A program made the position numbers and the translations under genes. From Frankia canadensis (GTDB lineage: Bacteria > Actinomycetota > Actinomycetes > Frankiales > Frankiaceae): a stretch of 64,000 nt of DNA. The DNA lies in NCBI RefSeq assembly GCF_900197875.1, contig NZ_FZMO01000013.1:1-64000 (forward strand), in the 5' to 3' direction. Shown one piece after another: positions 34,311 through 43,057 of this stretch; within the stretch, counting starts at the first letter, position 1, and each line of letters starts with the position of its first letter. The notes beneath the pieces are model-generated. The model was given only the letters and a program-made list of their open reading frames with translations, ran no database searches and had not been told where the DNA came from.

Positions 34311-34316
34311 CGGGGA

Positions 34317-35093
34317 GTGCGCATCGCGAGGTTCACCGATGGTTCTGAGCCCGGTTTCGGGGTCGTCGAGGGTTCGGTCGAGGAGGGCACCGCCGAGATC
34401 GCCGGCATCGCCCCCCATCCGTTCGGCCCGTTCAGCTTCACCGGCGTGCGCCGGCCGCTCGGCGAGGTGCGGCTGCTGGCGCCGGTGCTGCCCAGCAAGG
34501 TGCTGTGCGTCGGCAAGAACTACGCCGACCACGCCCGCGAGATGGGCGGCGAGGCCCCGGCGCGGCCCGTGCTGTTCCTCAAGCCGTCGACGAGTGTCGC
34601 CGGCCCGGGGGATCCCATCACGCTCCCGCCGGACAGCGAGCGGGTGGACTACGAGGGCGAGCTCGCCATCGTCATCGGCCGGCTGTGCCGGGACGTCCCG
34701 CCGGAGCGGGCGTTCGAGGTCGTGCTCGGCTACACCTGCGCCAACGACGTGACCGCCCGGGACCAGCAGTCGGCGGACGGGCAGTGGACGCGGGCCAAGG
34801 GCCACGACACGTTCTGCCCGATCGGTCCGTGGATCGAGACCGACCTCGACCCGGCGGACGTGGCGCTGCGGACCACCCTCGACGGCGAGCTGCGGCAGAA
34901 CTCGCGGACGAAGCTGCTGGTGCACGACGTGCCGGCGCTCATCGCGTACATGTCGGCGGCGATGACGCTGCTGCCCGGCGACGTGCTGCTGACGGGGACG
35001 CCAGGGGGCGTGGGGCCGATGCGGGCGGACCAGACCGTCGCGGTCACCGTCGAGGGCGTGGGCACGCTCACCAACCCGGTGAGGGCCCGCTGA
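34317..35093 (+). CDS. Fumarylacetoacetate hydrolase family protein
   Basis: 258-residue FAH-fold enzyme, divalent-metal-dependent. KVLCVGKNYADHAREMG, the metal Glu-x-Glu in VDYEGELAIVIGR, GYTCANDVTARDQQ and the C-terminal TGTPGGVGPM are all present. Actual substrate (acylpyruvate, oxaloacetate or a catechol meta-cleavage dienoate) cannot be told. GTG 34317 gives the family N-terminus VRIARF. The equivalent gene in M. tuberculosis (Rv2993c) is next to gltX, which is absent here. Confidence 0.87.
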   Translation: MRIARFTDGSEPGFGVVEGSVEEGTAEIAGIAPHPFGPFSFTGVRRPLGEVRLLAPVLPSKVLCVGKNYADHAREMGGEAPARPVLFLKPSTSVAGPGDPITLPPDSERVDYEGELAIVIGRLCRDVPPERAFEVVLGYTCANDVTARDQQSADGQWTRAKGHDTFCPIGPWIETDLDPADVALRTTLDGELRQNSRTKLLVHDVPALIAYMSAAMTLLPGDVLLTGTPGGVGPMRADQTVAVTVEGVGTLTNPVRAR

Positions 35094-35137
35094 GGGAAAT
35101 CGCACCCCCCGGGTCGCTGCGCGCCGCGGATGATGAG

Positions 35138-35153
35138 GTACAGTAGGCAACGC
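35138..35153 (+). promoter_or_regulatory. tRNA-Gln promoter -10 region
   Basis: GTACAGTAGGCAACGC contains -10 TACAGT (35139-35144), 24 bases before the tRNA. The same 16-mer with one change recurs before tRNA-Glu. Confidence 0.6.
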
Positions 35154-35168
35154 CCGAACAGGGGCCCA

Positions 35169-35240
35169 TGGGGTATGGGGTAATTGGCAGCCCAACGGAT
35201 TCTGGCTCCGTTAGTCTAGGTTCGAGTCCTGGTACCCCAG
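35169..35240 (+). tRNA. glnT: tRNA-Gln (anticodon CTG)
   Basis: Full cloverleaf: acceptor TGGGGTA / TACCCCA with discriminator G, anticodon arm ACGGA-TTCTGGC-TCCGT with CTG, T-arm containing GGTTCGAGTCC. No encoded CCA. Reads CAG codons. Confidence 0.95.
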
Positions 35241-35273
35241 CTGCACCACTCTGTCAGACTTGTCTGGCGTGGT

Positions 35274-35289
35274 GTACAGTAGGAAACGC
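35274..35289 (+). promoter_or_regulatory. tRNA-Glu promoter -10 region
   Basis: GTACAGTAGGAAACGC with -10 TACAGT (35275-35280). An imperfect hairpin overlaps it upstream (arms 35245-35249 / 35269-35273 and CAGAC-TT-GTCTG), perhaps processing or terminating the tRNA-Gln transcript. Confidence 0.6.
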
Positions 35290-35314
35290 ATCACAGTACG
35301 ACATCGAAAGTCTT

Positions 35315-35387
35315 GGCCCCGTCGTCTAGCGGCCCAGGACGCCGCCCTCTCAAGGCGGTAGCGCCGGTTCGAATCCGGTCGGGGCTA
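35315..35387 (+). tRNA. gltT: tRNA-Glu (anticodon CTC)
   Basis: Cloverleaf with acceptor GGCCCCG / CGGGGCT (terminal G-U pair, as in other actinobacterial tRNA-Glu), anticodon arm CCGCC-CTCTCAA-GGCGG with CTC, T-arm CCGGTTCGAATCCGG. No encoded CCA. Reads GAG. Confidence 0.95.
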
Positions 35388-35452
35388 CAGCGGGTTTATC
35401 TTGATTCTTCTGTAGAAGGCCAGAGGTATGCCCGTGCATCAAGCGTCGCCAT

Positions 35453-35477
35453 GGCCCGCGGATCTTCATCCGCGGGC
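35453..35477. terminator. Hairpin between tRNA-Glu and a convergent small gene
   Basis: Perfect 11-bp stem GGCCCGCGGAT / ATCCGCGGGCC with CTTC loop, no T-run. Placed to terminate both the tRNA transcript and the minus-strand small gene. Confidence 0.65.
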
Positions 35478-35505
35478 CGTCGCCATGTCCGCGTCCGGAC
35501 GCGGC

Positions 35506-35742
35506 CTACCGCACCACTGTGAGGCGGGGCATCGCCGCCGGGTGGCGGGCCATCGTGCACGCGCGGCAGGCGCAGGTCGCCGGGCCACCCCAGCCGTGCA
35601 CCTCCTCCACCGCCCCCTCGACGCCAGCCTCGTCGGCGGCGGGCGCCGGCTCCGCGACGACCAGACGCAGCGAGCCGCCGCGGCTCGCGGTCGGCGGAAG
35701 GATCGCGGGTGCGGTCGAGGCTGTCATGGCCACTGGGGGCAC
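35506..35742 (-). CDS. Small CxCxxC protein
   Basis: Not recognised. 78 residues from the GTG at 35742, chosen because GGAGGAGGA lies 5 bases upstream. The middle is Ala/Glu/Pro-rich; the C-terminus has CACRACTMARHP, i.e. Cys-x-Cys-x2-Cys with a downstream His, a possible metal or cluster site. Strong ribosome site and a flanking terminator favour a real gene, but codon bias alone does not decide it. Divergent from the histidine kinase. Confidence 0.5.
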   Translation of the reverse strand: MPPVAMTASTAPAILPPTASRGGSLRLVVAEPAPAADEAGVEGAVEEVHGWGGPATCACRACTMARHPAAMPRLTVVR

Positions 35743-35943
35743 GGTGTCCTCCTCCATGGGCGGCCGTCGGGGGGCCACCTCGCGGACCACAGCCTGGTCG
35801 GAACACCAAGGTTCGCGCCATGCTCCGTTGAGCCCGGTGCAGGGTGGTGCGGATGGCCTAGTCAAACCTGGGCACTGTCGCCATGTGACACCACCCTTGA
35901 CAACCATGGTGCTCACGGGCTCCACCGGTAGAAACTTGTCCGG

Positions 35944-37554
35944 ATGTCCACCGTCAGTCCATCGACCCCCGAACGGGCCCGGCGTCGGCACGGCAGCCCC
36001 CGCGTGGGCCGCGTCGCCAGGCGCGCCAGTCGGCTACGTGCGGCGGCGTCGATCTCCCCGGCGCCGGCCTCGCAGTCCGAGCGGGGTGACGGTGCCGAGC
36101 CGGGTAGCTACCGGCGCCTGAGTTCGCTGCTGCCGCGCGGGCGTGGGCTGCCGATCGAGGACTGGACGGCCCGGCACACCCTCATGTGCCTGGTGCTCGC
36201 GATGCACCTGCCGATCATCGTCGGGTACGCGGTGTTCCGGGACCTGAGCCCGGCACACGGCCTGCTGGCGGCGAGCCCCCCCGCGCTGCTGTTCGCCGCG
36301 GCCGTGGTGCCCGGCCGGCGTCGGGTGCGGGCGCTGGCGGCGAGCCTCGGCCTGCTGTGCTGCTCGGTCGTGCTGGTGCACATCTCCAACGGCCTCACGC
36401 CGATGTACTTCCACTTCTTCGTCGTCGTCGCGCTTATCGCGCTGTACGAGGAGTGGACCGTCTACCTGCTGGCGATCGCGTTCGTGTTCGTGGCGAACCT
36501 GTCGATGGGCCGGATCGTCTCCGCCCGCGCGCCGGTGATGGACAACGCGTGGCTGCTGGCCGGGCTGCACGCCGGCTTCATCTTCGCCCTCGCCTGCGCC
36601 CAGATGGTCTTCTGGCACTACAACGAGCAGTCCCGCCGCCGGGTCGAGCACTACCGCCAGCAGCTCTACGAGGGCCAGCAGAGCCTGATGGCGCGCCTCG
36701 AGGAGACCGACCGGATCCGCAGCGACCTCGTCGCGACCGTCTCCCACGAGTTCCGCACGCCGCTGACCGGCATCCGGGGCAACCTGCTCACCATCAAGCG
36801 GCGGCGCGACCGGCTCTCCGACGCCCAGCTCGACGATCTGCTCGACGCGGCGGTGAACTACTCCGACCGGCTCTCCCGGCTGCTGGAGAACATGCTGACG
36901 GCCGCCACGGCCACCGGCACGGATGAGACGACGATCGCCGACCTGCCCGAGGTCGTCCGCCACGTCCTCGCCACCCTGCCGTACACGAGCTCACCGAGCA
37001 GTGTGACGGTGGACCTCCCGCCCGAGCTGCCCGTCCGGATGGCGCGCCAGGCGCTCATCCAGGTCGTCGCGAACCTCGTCGACAACGCCCTGCTGCACTC
37101 CTGGCCGGGCGCGCCGGTGCGGCTGATCGCCGGCCGGGTCGGCGACGAGGTGGTGCTGCGGGTGCGCAACCCCGGCCCGGACCTCGACCCCGCCACGATC
37201 CGCCAGCTGTTCGAGCCCTTCACCCAGCGCGATGGAACAGCCACCCGCTCGACGGACGGGGCCGGGATGGGCCTCTACGTCGTGCGCCGGCTGGTCGAGG
37301 TGCACGGCGGGCGGCTGCGGATGTCCTCCGACAACGGCGAGATCATCGTCGAGGTCGACCTGTGGGCGGCCAGCGCGGTGGCGCCCACGGCGCTCGCCCC
37401 GCAGGCCGAGCAGGAGCTGCCGGTGCCCATGGCGCTGCCGCGCAGCCTCCGGCTCGACGAGGAGTCCCGCCCGGCCCGGCTGACCGGTGGCCCGCTGGGC
37501 CGCCAACTGCGCCGCGACGACGTCCGCTCGCTGCCCATGGACAACTTCGGCTGA
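35944..37554 (+). CDS. Sensor histidine kinase
   Basis: Membrane sensor kinase, 536 residues. A basic N-terminus of ~75 residues, about six hydrophobic helices (roughly 78-225) with almost no extracellular loop, then HisKA with the phospho-acceptor His in TVSHEFRTPLTGI (near 269) and HATPase_c (NLVDNALLH near 376; FEPFTQRD; GAGMGLYVVRRLVEVHGG). A Pro/Arg-rich tail follows. No response regulator is adjacent, so it is an orphan kinase here. The signal is unknown; the 5TM/6TM-like membrane part suggests membrane or small-molecule sensing. Confidence 0.9.
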   Translation: MSTVSPSTPERARRRHGSPRVGRVARRASRLRAAASISPAPASQSERGDGAEPGSYRRLSSLLPRGRGLPIEDWTARHTLMCLVLAMHLPIIVGYAVFRDLSPAHGLLAASPPALLFAAAVVPGRRRVRALAASLGLLCCSVVLVHISNGLTPMYFHFFVVVALIALYEEWTVYLLAIAFVFVANLSMGRIVSARAPVMDNAWLLAGLHAGFIFALACAQMVFWHYNEQSRRRVEHYRQQLYEGQQSLMARLEETDRIRSDLVATVSHEFRTPLTGIRGNLLTIKRRRDRLSDAQLDDLLDAAVNYSDRLSRLLENMLTAATATGTDETTIADLPEVVRHVLATLPYTSSPSSVTVDLPPELPVRMARQALIQVVANLVDNALLHSWPGAPVRLIAGRVGDEVVLRVRNPGPDLDPATIRQLFEPFTQRDGTATRSTDGAGMGLYVVRRLVEVHGGRLRMSSDNGEIIVEVDLWAASAVAPTALAPQAEQELPVPMALPRSLRLDEESRPARLTGGPLGRQLRRDDVRSLPMDNFG

Positions 37555-37579
37555 GGACGACCTCGGCTGAGCCGTCCCC

Positions 37580-37647
37580 AGCTGAGCCAGCCCGCAAGCT
37601 GAGCCAGCCCGCAAGCTGAGCCAGCCCGCAAGCTGAGCCAGCCCGCA
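37580..37647. repeat. 17-bp tandem repeat, four copies
   Basis: Four exact head-to-tail copies of AGCTGAGCCAGCCCGCA (37580-37596, 37597-37613, 37614-37630, 37631-37647), plus a degenerate upstream copy, between the histidine kinase stop and the terminator. Likely variable in number between strains. Confidence 0.95.
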
Positions 37648-37656
37648 GCACGCACG

Positions 37657-37702
37657 AGGAAGCCCCCGGCCCCAGCGGATGCTGGGAGCGCGGGGGCTTC
37701 CT
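37657..37702. terminator. Bidirectional terminator
   Basis: Outer 12-bp stem AGGAAGCCCCCG / CGGGGGCTTCCT (37657-37668, 37691-37702) enclosing an inner stem CCCAGC / GCTGGG (37671-37676, 37681-37686). It lies between two convergent genes. Confidence 0.85.
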
Positions 37703-37731
37703 GGTGTGGTGTCCGGGCCGGCCCTGCCGGG

Positions 37732-39705
37732 TTACTTGCTCGTCGGGGCGGGGGTGGTGGGAGCGGCCGTCGGCGAGGCCTGGGGCGCCTTGCACGAGAG
37801 GTTCAGCGTCACCGTGGTCGAGTTGCTCGGGTGTCGGCCGGTGCTCGGCGAGTAGGAGGTCACCTTGCTCGTGTAGCCGGCGGGGCAGGAGCCGTTGACC
37901 CAGGGGAAGCCGGCGGCGCTCAGCGTCGACTTGGCGCCGGACTCGGTCATGCCCGTGACGTTCGGGACCTCGCGGCAGTCGTTGCCCTGGATCTGCAGGC
38001 TGATGGTCGTGGTCTTCGCGACCTTCCCGCTCTTCGGCGACTGACGCACGACCGAGTCGACGGCGCCGGTGTCGTAGCAGTCGAAGGCCTTGTTGAGGCT
38101 GGTGAAGCCGGCCGACTGCAGCTTGTTCTGCGCCGCGTTGAAGGACATGCCCTCGGTGTTCGGCACCGTCGCGGTGCCGTCGTCGGTCGGCGACGGCGAC
38201 GGGCTGCTGCCCGCGGTCGGGCTGCTGGCGGGGGTGGTCGCCGCGGCGCCCGCGCTCGGCGCGGTGCTGGTGGTCGGGAGGGCCCGTCCAGCGGGATGCT
38301 GGCCGGGCTGGGCGGCCGGCGCCCCCGGGACGCCGACGGCCACGCCCGGGGCACCGCCGAGCACGGCCGCGGACACGACCGCGCTCGGGTCGGCGGAGCT
38401 CTGGATGCCGCTGTCAGCGGACAGGGAGTTGTCCGCGGCGCCCCCCGAGGCGAGCGCCCAACCGCCGGCACCGGCGACGAGCGCGACGACGAGTCCCGCG
38501 CCGGCCGCGATCCGGGTGCGGCGCCGGCGGTCGGCACCGGCCCGGGAGCCGGCTCCCGGCGCGGCCCCGGACGGCCCGGGCTGCCTGCTCGCGGGGATCG
38601 CAGACATCACCGTGTTGGTGTCGGCGGCCGTGCCGCCGGAACGGGCCGGGACGCGTACCGCGGGACTCATCCCGGTCGGGGCGTCACCGTTCCAGTCGGC
38701 GGCGGCGCCGCGCGCGCCGGTCATCGGCGCGATCCGGGTGGCCGTCGCCGGTATGCTGCCGGCGATCTGGGTGTGCTCCAGGTCGTTCCAGCCGCCAGCC
38801 GCCGCGGTGGGCGAGCTGACGGCGACGCCGCGGGCGGCCGGGCGCGCCACCCGCTGGGTGCTGGCGGCCGCCTCGGCGGGGCGGGAGCGCAGACCCACCC
38901 CGAGCGCCTCCTCGAGGTCGTCGGCGGCCTCGGCGGCACTGGCGGGCCGCTCGCGCGGGGACTTCGCCAGCATCCGGGCGAGCGCGTCCCACACGGGACC
39001 CGGCACCCCCTGGATCGGCAGCGGCTCGTCCTCGCGGTGGGCGCGCAGCAGTTCCATCGGGTTCGCCGCGTCGAACGGCGGCGAGCCGGCGAGGATCTCG
39101 TAGAGCACGACGCCGGCCGAGTAGACGTCGGCGGCAGGCGTGGGCGGCGCTCCCGAGCCCAGCTCGGGGGCCATGTAGAGCGGGGTGCCGACCGGGCCGG
39201 TGGGATGCGCCTGGGACGACGAGTTGATCACCCGGGCGATGCCGAAGTCCGTGAGCCGGACGATGGGCCCCGCCGGGTCGGAGGTGTCGATGAGGATGTT
39301 CTCCGGCTTGACGTCCCGGTGGACGATCCCGGCGGCGTGCACGCTGTCGAGGGCCCACAGCGTCCCGACGGTGAGCCGCACGGCCTCCTCGGCCGGTCGC
39401 GGCCCGAACTCCCGCAGGTGCGCCCGCAGGTCGGGACCGTCGACGAGGTCCATCACGATCGCGAGCGTGTCCGGCTCGTTGACGAGGTCGCGCACCGCGA
39501 CCAGGCCGGGGCTGTCGAGATCGACGAGCAGGTCCCACTCCCGCAGGAAGCGGTCGACGATCGCCGGATCGTCCGCCAGCTCCCGGCGTAGCACCTTGAT
39601 GGCGACCGGTGCGCCGTCGGAGACCCGCGCCCCCTGCCAGACCTGGCCGGTCGTTCCCTGCCCGAGCATCTCGTGCAGCACGTACCGCGAACCCAGTTTG
39701 CGCAC
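37732..39705 (-). CDS. Serine/threonine kinase with PASTA domains (PknB-like)
   Basis: Transmembrane Hanks-type kinase. Gly loop MLGQGTTGQVWQG, VAIK lysine, HRDVKPENIL (near 125) and DFGIARV are intact, so it should be active. A long Ala/Pro/Ser-rich linker, one transmembrane helix (IAAGAGLVVALVAGAGGWAL, about 395-415), a further low-complexity spacer and two C-terminal PASTA repeats (VPNTEGMSFNAAQNKLQSAG; VPNVTGMTESGAKSTLSAAG) that usually bind muropeptides. 657 residues from the GTG at 39705, with AAGGGGCAGGG upstream; the frame stays open further but without a credible start. Stands alone, not in the usual pknAB-rodA-pbpA cluster. Confidence 0.88.
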   Translation of the reverse strand: MRKLGSRYVLHEMLGQGTTGQVWQGARVSDGAPVAIKVLRRELADDPAIVDRFLREWDLLVDLDSPGLVAVRDLVNEPDTLAIVMDLVDGPDLRAHLREFGPRPAEEAVRLTVGTLWALDSVHAAGIVHRDVKPENILIDTSDPAGPIVRLTDFGIARVINSSSQAHPTGPVGTPLYMAPELGSGAPPTPAADVYSAGVVLYEILAGSPPFDAANPMELLRAHREDEPLPIQGVPGPVWDALARMLAKSPRERPASAAEAADDLEEALGVGLRSRPAEAAASTQRVARPAARGVAVSSPTAAAGGWNDLEHTQIAGSIPATATRIAPMTGARGAAADWNGDAPTGMSPAVRVPARSGGTAADTNTVMSAIPASRQPGPSGAAPGAGSRAGADRRRRTRIAAGAGLVVALVAGAGGWALASGGAADNSLSADSGIQSSADPSAVVSAAVLGGAPGVAVGVPGAPAAQPGQHPAGRALPTTSTAPSAGAAATTPASSPTAGSSPSPSPTDDGTATVPNTEGMSFNAAQNKLQSAGFTSLNKAFDCYDTGAVDSVVRQSPKSGKVAKTTTISLQIQGNDCREVPNVTGMTESGAKSTLSAAGFPWVNGSCPAGYTSKVTSYSPSTGRHPSNSTTVTLNLSCKAPQASPTAAPTTPAPTSK

Positions 39706-40144
39706 CGCGCCCTGCCCCTTCTTGCGCCGCCCGTGGCGGTCGTGACCTACGACGGCACCGTCGCGGGCGACGACGGCCGCCGGTCCGCGCGGAACCCGGA
39801 GAGAGCCCCGGTCGGCCGCGCCCACTGCATCGACACCCACTGCATCGACGACACATATCGCTTGCTCGCTGGATGGCAATGACCCCGTCGGGCCATCCGG
39901 CCTCGCTCTCCGATCATCCGAGACGGACGACTCGAACAGGCTACGACGTCGACGCGTCCACGCGGGCGGCGGGGGACGAAACCCCACGGGGCGGTTCGGT
40001 GTCCGCCCAACGGGCGTAGTCCTTGTGCCCATTGACCGTGGGGCCCGAATGGGGCATCCGAAATGTCGAAGAACCTGGGGTATCACCGCGAAGGGCCTAT
40101 CCGGGGTCACTCTTGCGGAGCGGCGGATTCGCGGACGCTGACCG
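39706..40144. other. Intergenic region, kinase to IclR regulator
   Basis: 439 bases between two minus-strand genes. The kinase frame is open through it but codes for low-complexity Arg/Pro-rich sequence without start signals. An imperfect direct repeat of CACTGCATCGAC occurs near 39825-39850. I see no RNA gene. Confidence 0.5.
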
Positions 40145-40906
40145 TCATCCGCCGATCTCCAGTGGCCCGGGGTTGACACGTGCGTTGGAAACACGTGCGT
40201 TGGAAAGCGGCGGAGCGCTCAGCTGGGTCGCCGCGGCGAGGACCGCCGCGCCGTGGCGCTGGCCCGGTGAGCGGGTCAGCCGCTCCAGCGGCCCGGACAG
40301 GGACACCGCCGCGATCACCGCGCCGGCCTCGCCGCGCACCGGTGCCGACACCGACGCGAGGCCCGTCTCCCGCTCGCCGACGCTCTCCGCCCATCCCCGC
40401 GCGCGCACCAGGTCGAGCGTCGCGGCATCGAACGGAGCCGCGGCGAGCAGGTCTGGTTCCGGCCCCGGCGCGAACGCGAGCAGCACCTGCGCTCCGGAAC
40501 CGGCCGTCATTGGCAGCACCGCGCCGACCGGGACCGTGTCGCGCAGCCCGCTCGCCCGCTCGGACGCGGCGACACACAGGCGCAGCGCGCCGCGCCGGAC
40601 GTAGAGCTGGGTGCTCTCGCCGGTCCGGTCGCGCAGGGCGGTGAGCACCCGGTCGGCCCGGTCGGCGAGCTCCCACGGCAGCGGAGCTCCGACGCCGGCG
40701 GCCAGGCGCGGGCCGGCGACGAAGCGGCCGGCGTCGTCCCGCCCGACGAGGCGGTGCACCTCGAGGGCGCTGGCCAGGCGGTGCGCGGTCGCCCGGGTCA
40801 GGCCGGTGCGGGTGACCAGCTCGGCCAGCGACGCCGGGCCCCGCTCCACGGCCGCGAGGACGAGGGCGGCCTTGTCAAGGACGCCGACTCCGCTAAGCTG
40901 TTCCAT
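40145..40906 (-). CDS. ndgR: IclR-family regulator of leuCD (NdgR/LtbR-like)
   Basis: 253 residues: N-terminal winged HTH (LAELVTRTGLTRATAHRLASALEVHRLV) and an IclR effector domain. It is divergent from leuC with 74 bases between, the arrangement of NdgR (Streptomyces) and LtbR (Corynebacterium), which control leucine synthesis genes; assignment rests on that synteny. ATG 40906 gives MEQLSGVGVLDKAALVLAA, the usual N-terminus. The C-terminal codons contain a 15-bp duplication (SNARV twice). Confidence 0.87.
   Translation of the reverse strand: MEQLSGVGVLDKAALVLAAVERGPASLAELVTRTGLTRATAHRLASALEVHRLVGRDDAGRFVAGPRLAAGVGAPLPWELADRADRVLTALRDRTGESTQLYVRRGALRLCVAASERASGLRDTVPVGAVLPMTAGSGAQVLLAFAPGPEPDLLAAAPFDAATLDLVRARGWAESVGERETGLASVSAPVRGEAGAVIAAVSLSGPLERLTRSPGQRHGAAVLAAATQLSAPPLSNARVSNARVNPGPLEIGG
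40177..40206. repeat. 15-bp duplication in the IclR C-terminus
   Basis: CACGTGCGTTGGAAA occurs twice head to tail, in frame, adding one SNARV unit to the regulator tail. Confidence 0.9.
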
Positions 40907-40980
40907 AAGTTGATACTGACATCCCACCAACTGAGATGACAAGCATCCGGGCTGGCGGGGAGGAGAGGAGTGGGGCAGCC
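40907..40980. promoter_or_regulatory. leuC / IclR divergent control region
   Basis: Contains AGTTG-N15-CAACT (40908-40932), an inverted repeat placed to overlap the regulator promoter and lie upstream of leuC, a candidate operator. A strong GGGGAGGAGAGGAG ribosome site precedes leuC. Confidence 0.4.
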
Positions 40981-42378
40981 ATGGGGCGCACACTCGCGGA
41001 GAAGGTCTGGGACGCCCATGTGGTGCGCCGCGCCGACGGCGAGCCGGACCTGCTGTACATCGACCTGCACCTCGTGCACGAGGTCACCTCGCCGCAGGCG
41101 TTCGAGGCGCTGCGCCTCGCCGGGCGGCCGGTGCGCCGGCCGGATCTGACCCTGGCCACCGAGGACCACAACGTGCCCACCACCGACACGCTGGCGCCCA
41201 TCGCCGATCCGGTCTCGGCGGCGCAGGTGGAGGCGCTGCGCAAGAACTGCGCCGAGTTCGGGGTGCGGCTGTACCCGATGAACGACCCGGGGCAGGGCAT
41301 CGTCCACGTCGTGGGGCCGCAGCTCGGGCTCTCCCAGCCCGGGATGACGATCGTCTGCGGCGACAGCCACACCTCCACCCACGGCGCCTTCGGGGCGCTC
41401 GCGTTCGGCATCGGCACCAGCCAGGTCGAGCACGTGCTGGCGACCCAGACGCTGCCGCAGCGCCGGCCGAAGACGATGGCGATCACCGTCGAGGGCGAGC
41501 TGCCGCCGGGCGTCACGGCGAAGGACCTGATCCTGGCGATCATCGCGCGGATCGGCACCGGCGGCGGCGCCGGGCACGTCATCGAGTACCGCGGCGCGGC
41601 GATCCGGGGCCTGTCCATGGAGGGCCGGATGACCGTGTGCAACATGTCGATCGAGGCCGGCGCGCGGGCCGGGATGATCGCCCCGGACGACACGACGTTC
41701 GAGTACCTCGCCGGGCGCGACCGGGTGGCCAGCGGGCCGGCCTGGGACGAGGCGGTGGCCTACTGGCGCACGCTCGCCTCCGACCCCGACGCCGAGTTCG
41801 ACCGTGAGGTCGTGATCGACGCGGCGAGCCTGACCCCGTACGTCACCTGGGGAACCAACCCGGGACAGGCCGCGCCGCTCGGGTCGCGGGTGCCCGCCCC
41901 GGCCGACTACGACGACCCGGCGGCGCGCGCCTCGGCGCAGCGCGCGCTGGCCTACATGGGCCTGACGGCCGGCACCCCGCTGGCCGAGGTCGCGGTGGAC
42001 ACCGTGTTCATCGGGTCCTGCACCAACGGCCGGCTCTCCGACCTGCGCGCCGCGGCCGACGTGCTGCGTGGCCGGCAGGTCGCGGGCGGGGTGCGCGTCC
42101 TGGTGGTGCCCGGGTCGATGCAGGTCAAGGCGCAGGCTGAGGCCGAGGGGCTGGACCAGGTGTTCGAGGCGGCCGGGGCGCAGTGGCGCAGCGCCGGCTG
42201 CTCGATGTGCCTCGGGATGAACCCCGACACCCTGCGTCCCGGCGAGCGCAGCGCGTCGACGTCCAACCGGAACTTCGAGGGCCGCCAGGGCCCGGGCGGG
42301 CGCACCCACCTCGTCTCGCCGGCGGTCGCCGCCGCCACCGCCGTCACCGGCCGGCTCACCGCGCCGGCGGACCTCTAG
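40981..42378 (+). CDS. leuC: 3-isopropylmalate dehydratase, large subunit
   Basis: Aconitase-family [4Fe-4S] enzyme isomerising 2- to 3-isopropylmalate; also able to process citramalate for the CimA route. [15 protein letters not shown] start, [20 protein letters not shown], cluster cysteines in GSCTNGR and [13 protein letters not shown], then [15 protein letters not shown]. 465 residues. ATG 40981 preferred over an upstream ATG at 40936 by family start and ribosome site. Confidence 0.97.
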   Translation: MGRTLAEKVWDAHVVRRADGEPDLLYIDLHLVHEVTSPQAFEALRLAGRPVRRPDLTLATEDHNVPTTDTLAPIADPVSAAQVEALRKNCAEFGVRLYPMNDPGQGIVHVVGPQLGLSQPGMTIVCGDSHTSTHGAFGALAFGIGTSQVEHVLATQTLPQRRPKTMAITVEGELPPGVTAKDLILAIIARIGTGGGAGHVIEYRGAAIRGLSMEGRMTVCNMSIEAGARAGMIAPDDTTFEYLAGRDRVASGPAWDEAVAYWRTLASDPDAEFDREVVIDAASLTPYVTWGTNPGQAAPLGSRVPAPADYDDPAARASAQRALAYMGLTAGTPLAEVAVDTVFIGSCTNGRLSDLRAAADVLRGRQVAGGVRVLVVPGSMQVKAQAEAEGLDQVFEAAGAQWRSAGCSMCLGMNPDTLRPGERSASTSNRNFEGRQGPGGRTHLVSPAVAAATAVTGRLTAPADL

Positions 42379-42405
42379 CAGCCTCGTCAGAAGGGAGCCT
42401 TCGCG

Positions 42406-42993
42406 ATGGAGGCGTTCACGATCCACACCGGTCGGGCCGTGCCGCTGCGCCGCAGCGACGTGGACACCGACCAGATCATCCCGAGCGAGTGGCTCAAGCG
42501 CATCGAGCGGACCGGCTTCGGCGCCGGCCTGTTCGCCGAGTGGCGGGCCGACCCCGGTTTCGTGCTCAACGACCCGACCCACGCCGGCGCGTCGATCCTG
42601 CTCGCCGGGCCCGACTTCGGTACTGGCTCGTCGCGGGAGCACGCCGTCTGGGCACTGCAGGACTATGGCTTCCGTGCGGTGATCTCGTCGCGGTTCGCGG
42701 ACATCTTCCGCGGCAACGCGCTCGGCAACGGGCTGCTGCCCGTCACGCTGCCGGCCGAGACGGTCGAGGCGCTGCAGGCGGCCGTCGAGGCGGACCCCAC
42801 CGTGGAGATCACGGTGGATCTCGACGCGCGCCAGGTGCGCGGGGCGGGCGTCGAGGCGTCGTTCGAGCTCGACGACTTCACCCGCTGGCGGCTCATGGAA
42901 GGCCTCGACGACGTCGGCCTGACCCTGCGGCACGAGGAGCGGATCACCGTCTTCGAGGGGACGCGGCCGGCCTGGCTGCCCACCTCGGTCTGA
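42406..42993 (+). CDS. leuD: 3-isopropylmalate dehydratase, small subunit
   Basis: Swivel-domain subunit partner of Leu[39 protein letters not shown] and [20 protein letters not shown] are the family signatures. 195 residues, 27 bases after leuC with AAGGGAG as ribosome site. A strong terminator follows. Confidence 0.97.
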   Translation: MEAFTIHTGRAVPLRRSDVDTDQIIPSEWLKRIERTGFGAGLFAEWRADPGFVLNDPTHAGASILLAGPDFGTGSSREHAVWALQDYGFRAVISSRFADIFRGNALGNGLLPVTLPAETVEALQAAVEADPTVEITVDLDARQVRGAGVEASFELDDFTRWRLMEGLDDVGLTLRHEERITVFEGTRPAWLPTSV

Positions 42994-43019
42994 CACCACC
43001 GCGTATCCCCTGTAGGAAT

Positions 43020-43057
43020 GTCAGCCCTGATGTGACGCAATTCACATCGGGGCTGAC
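43020..43057 (+). terminator. leuCD terminator hairpin
   Basis: Sixteen-bp stem (43020-43035 with 43042-43057, one T-G wobble) and a 6-base loop, 26 bases after leuD. No T-run. Confidence 0.85.

Noticed and set aside
39706-40194. Extended N-terminus of the PASTA kinase
   Set aside because: Open frame but no conserved sequence; the GTG at 39705 has a ribosome site and begins at the kinase domain.
40023-40604. Plus-strand ORF opposite the IclR gene
   Set aside because: Antisense to a gene with clear HTH and effector domain.
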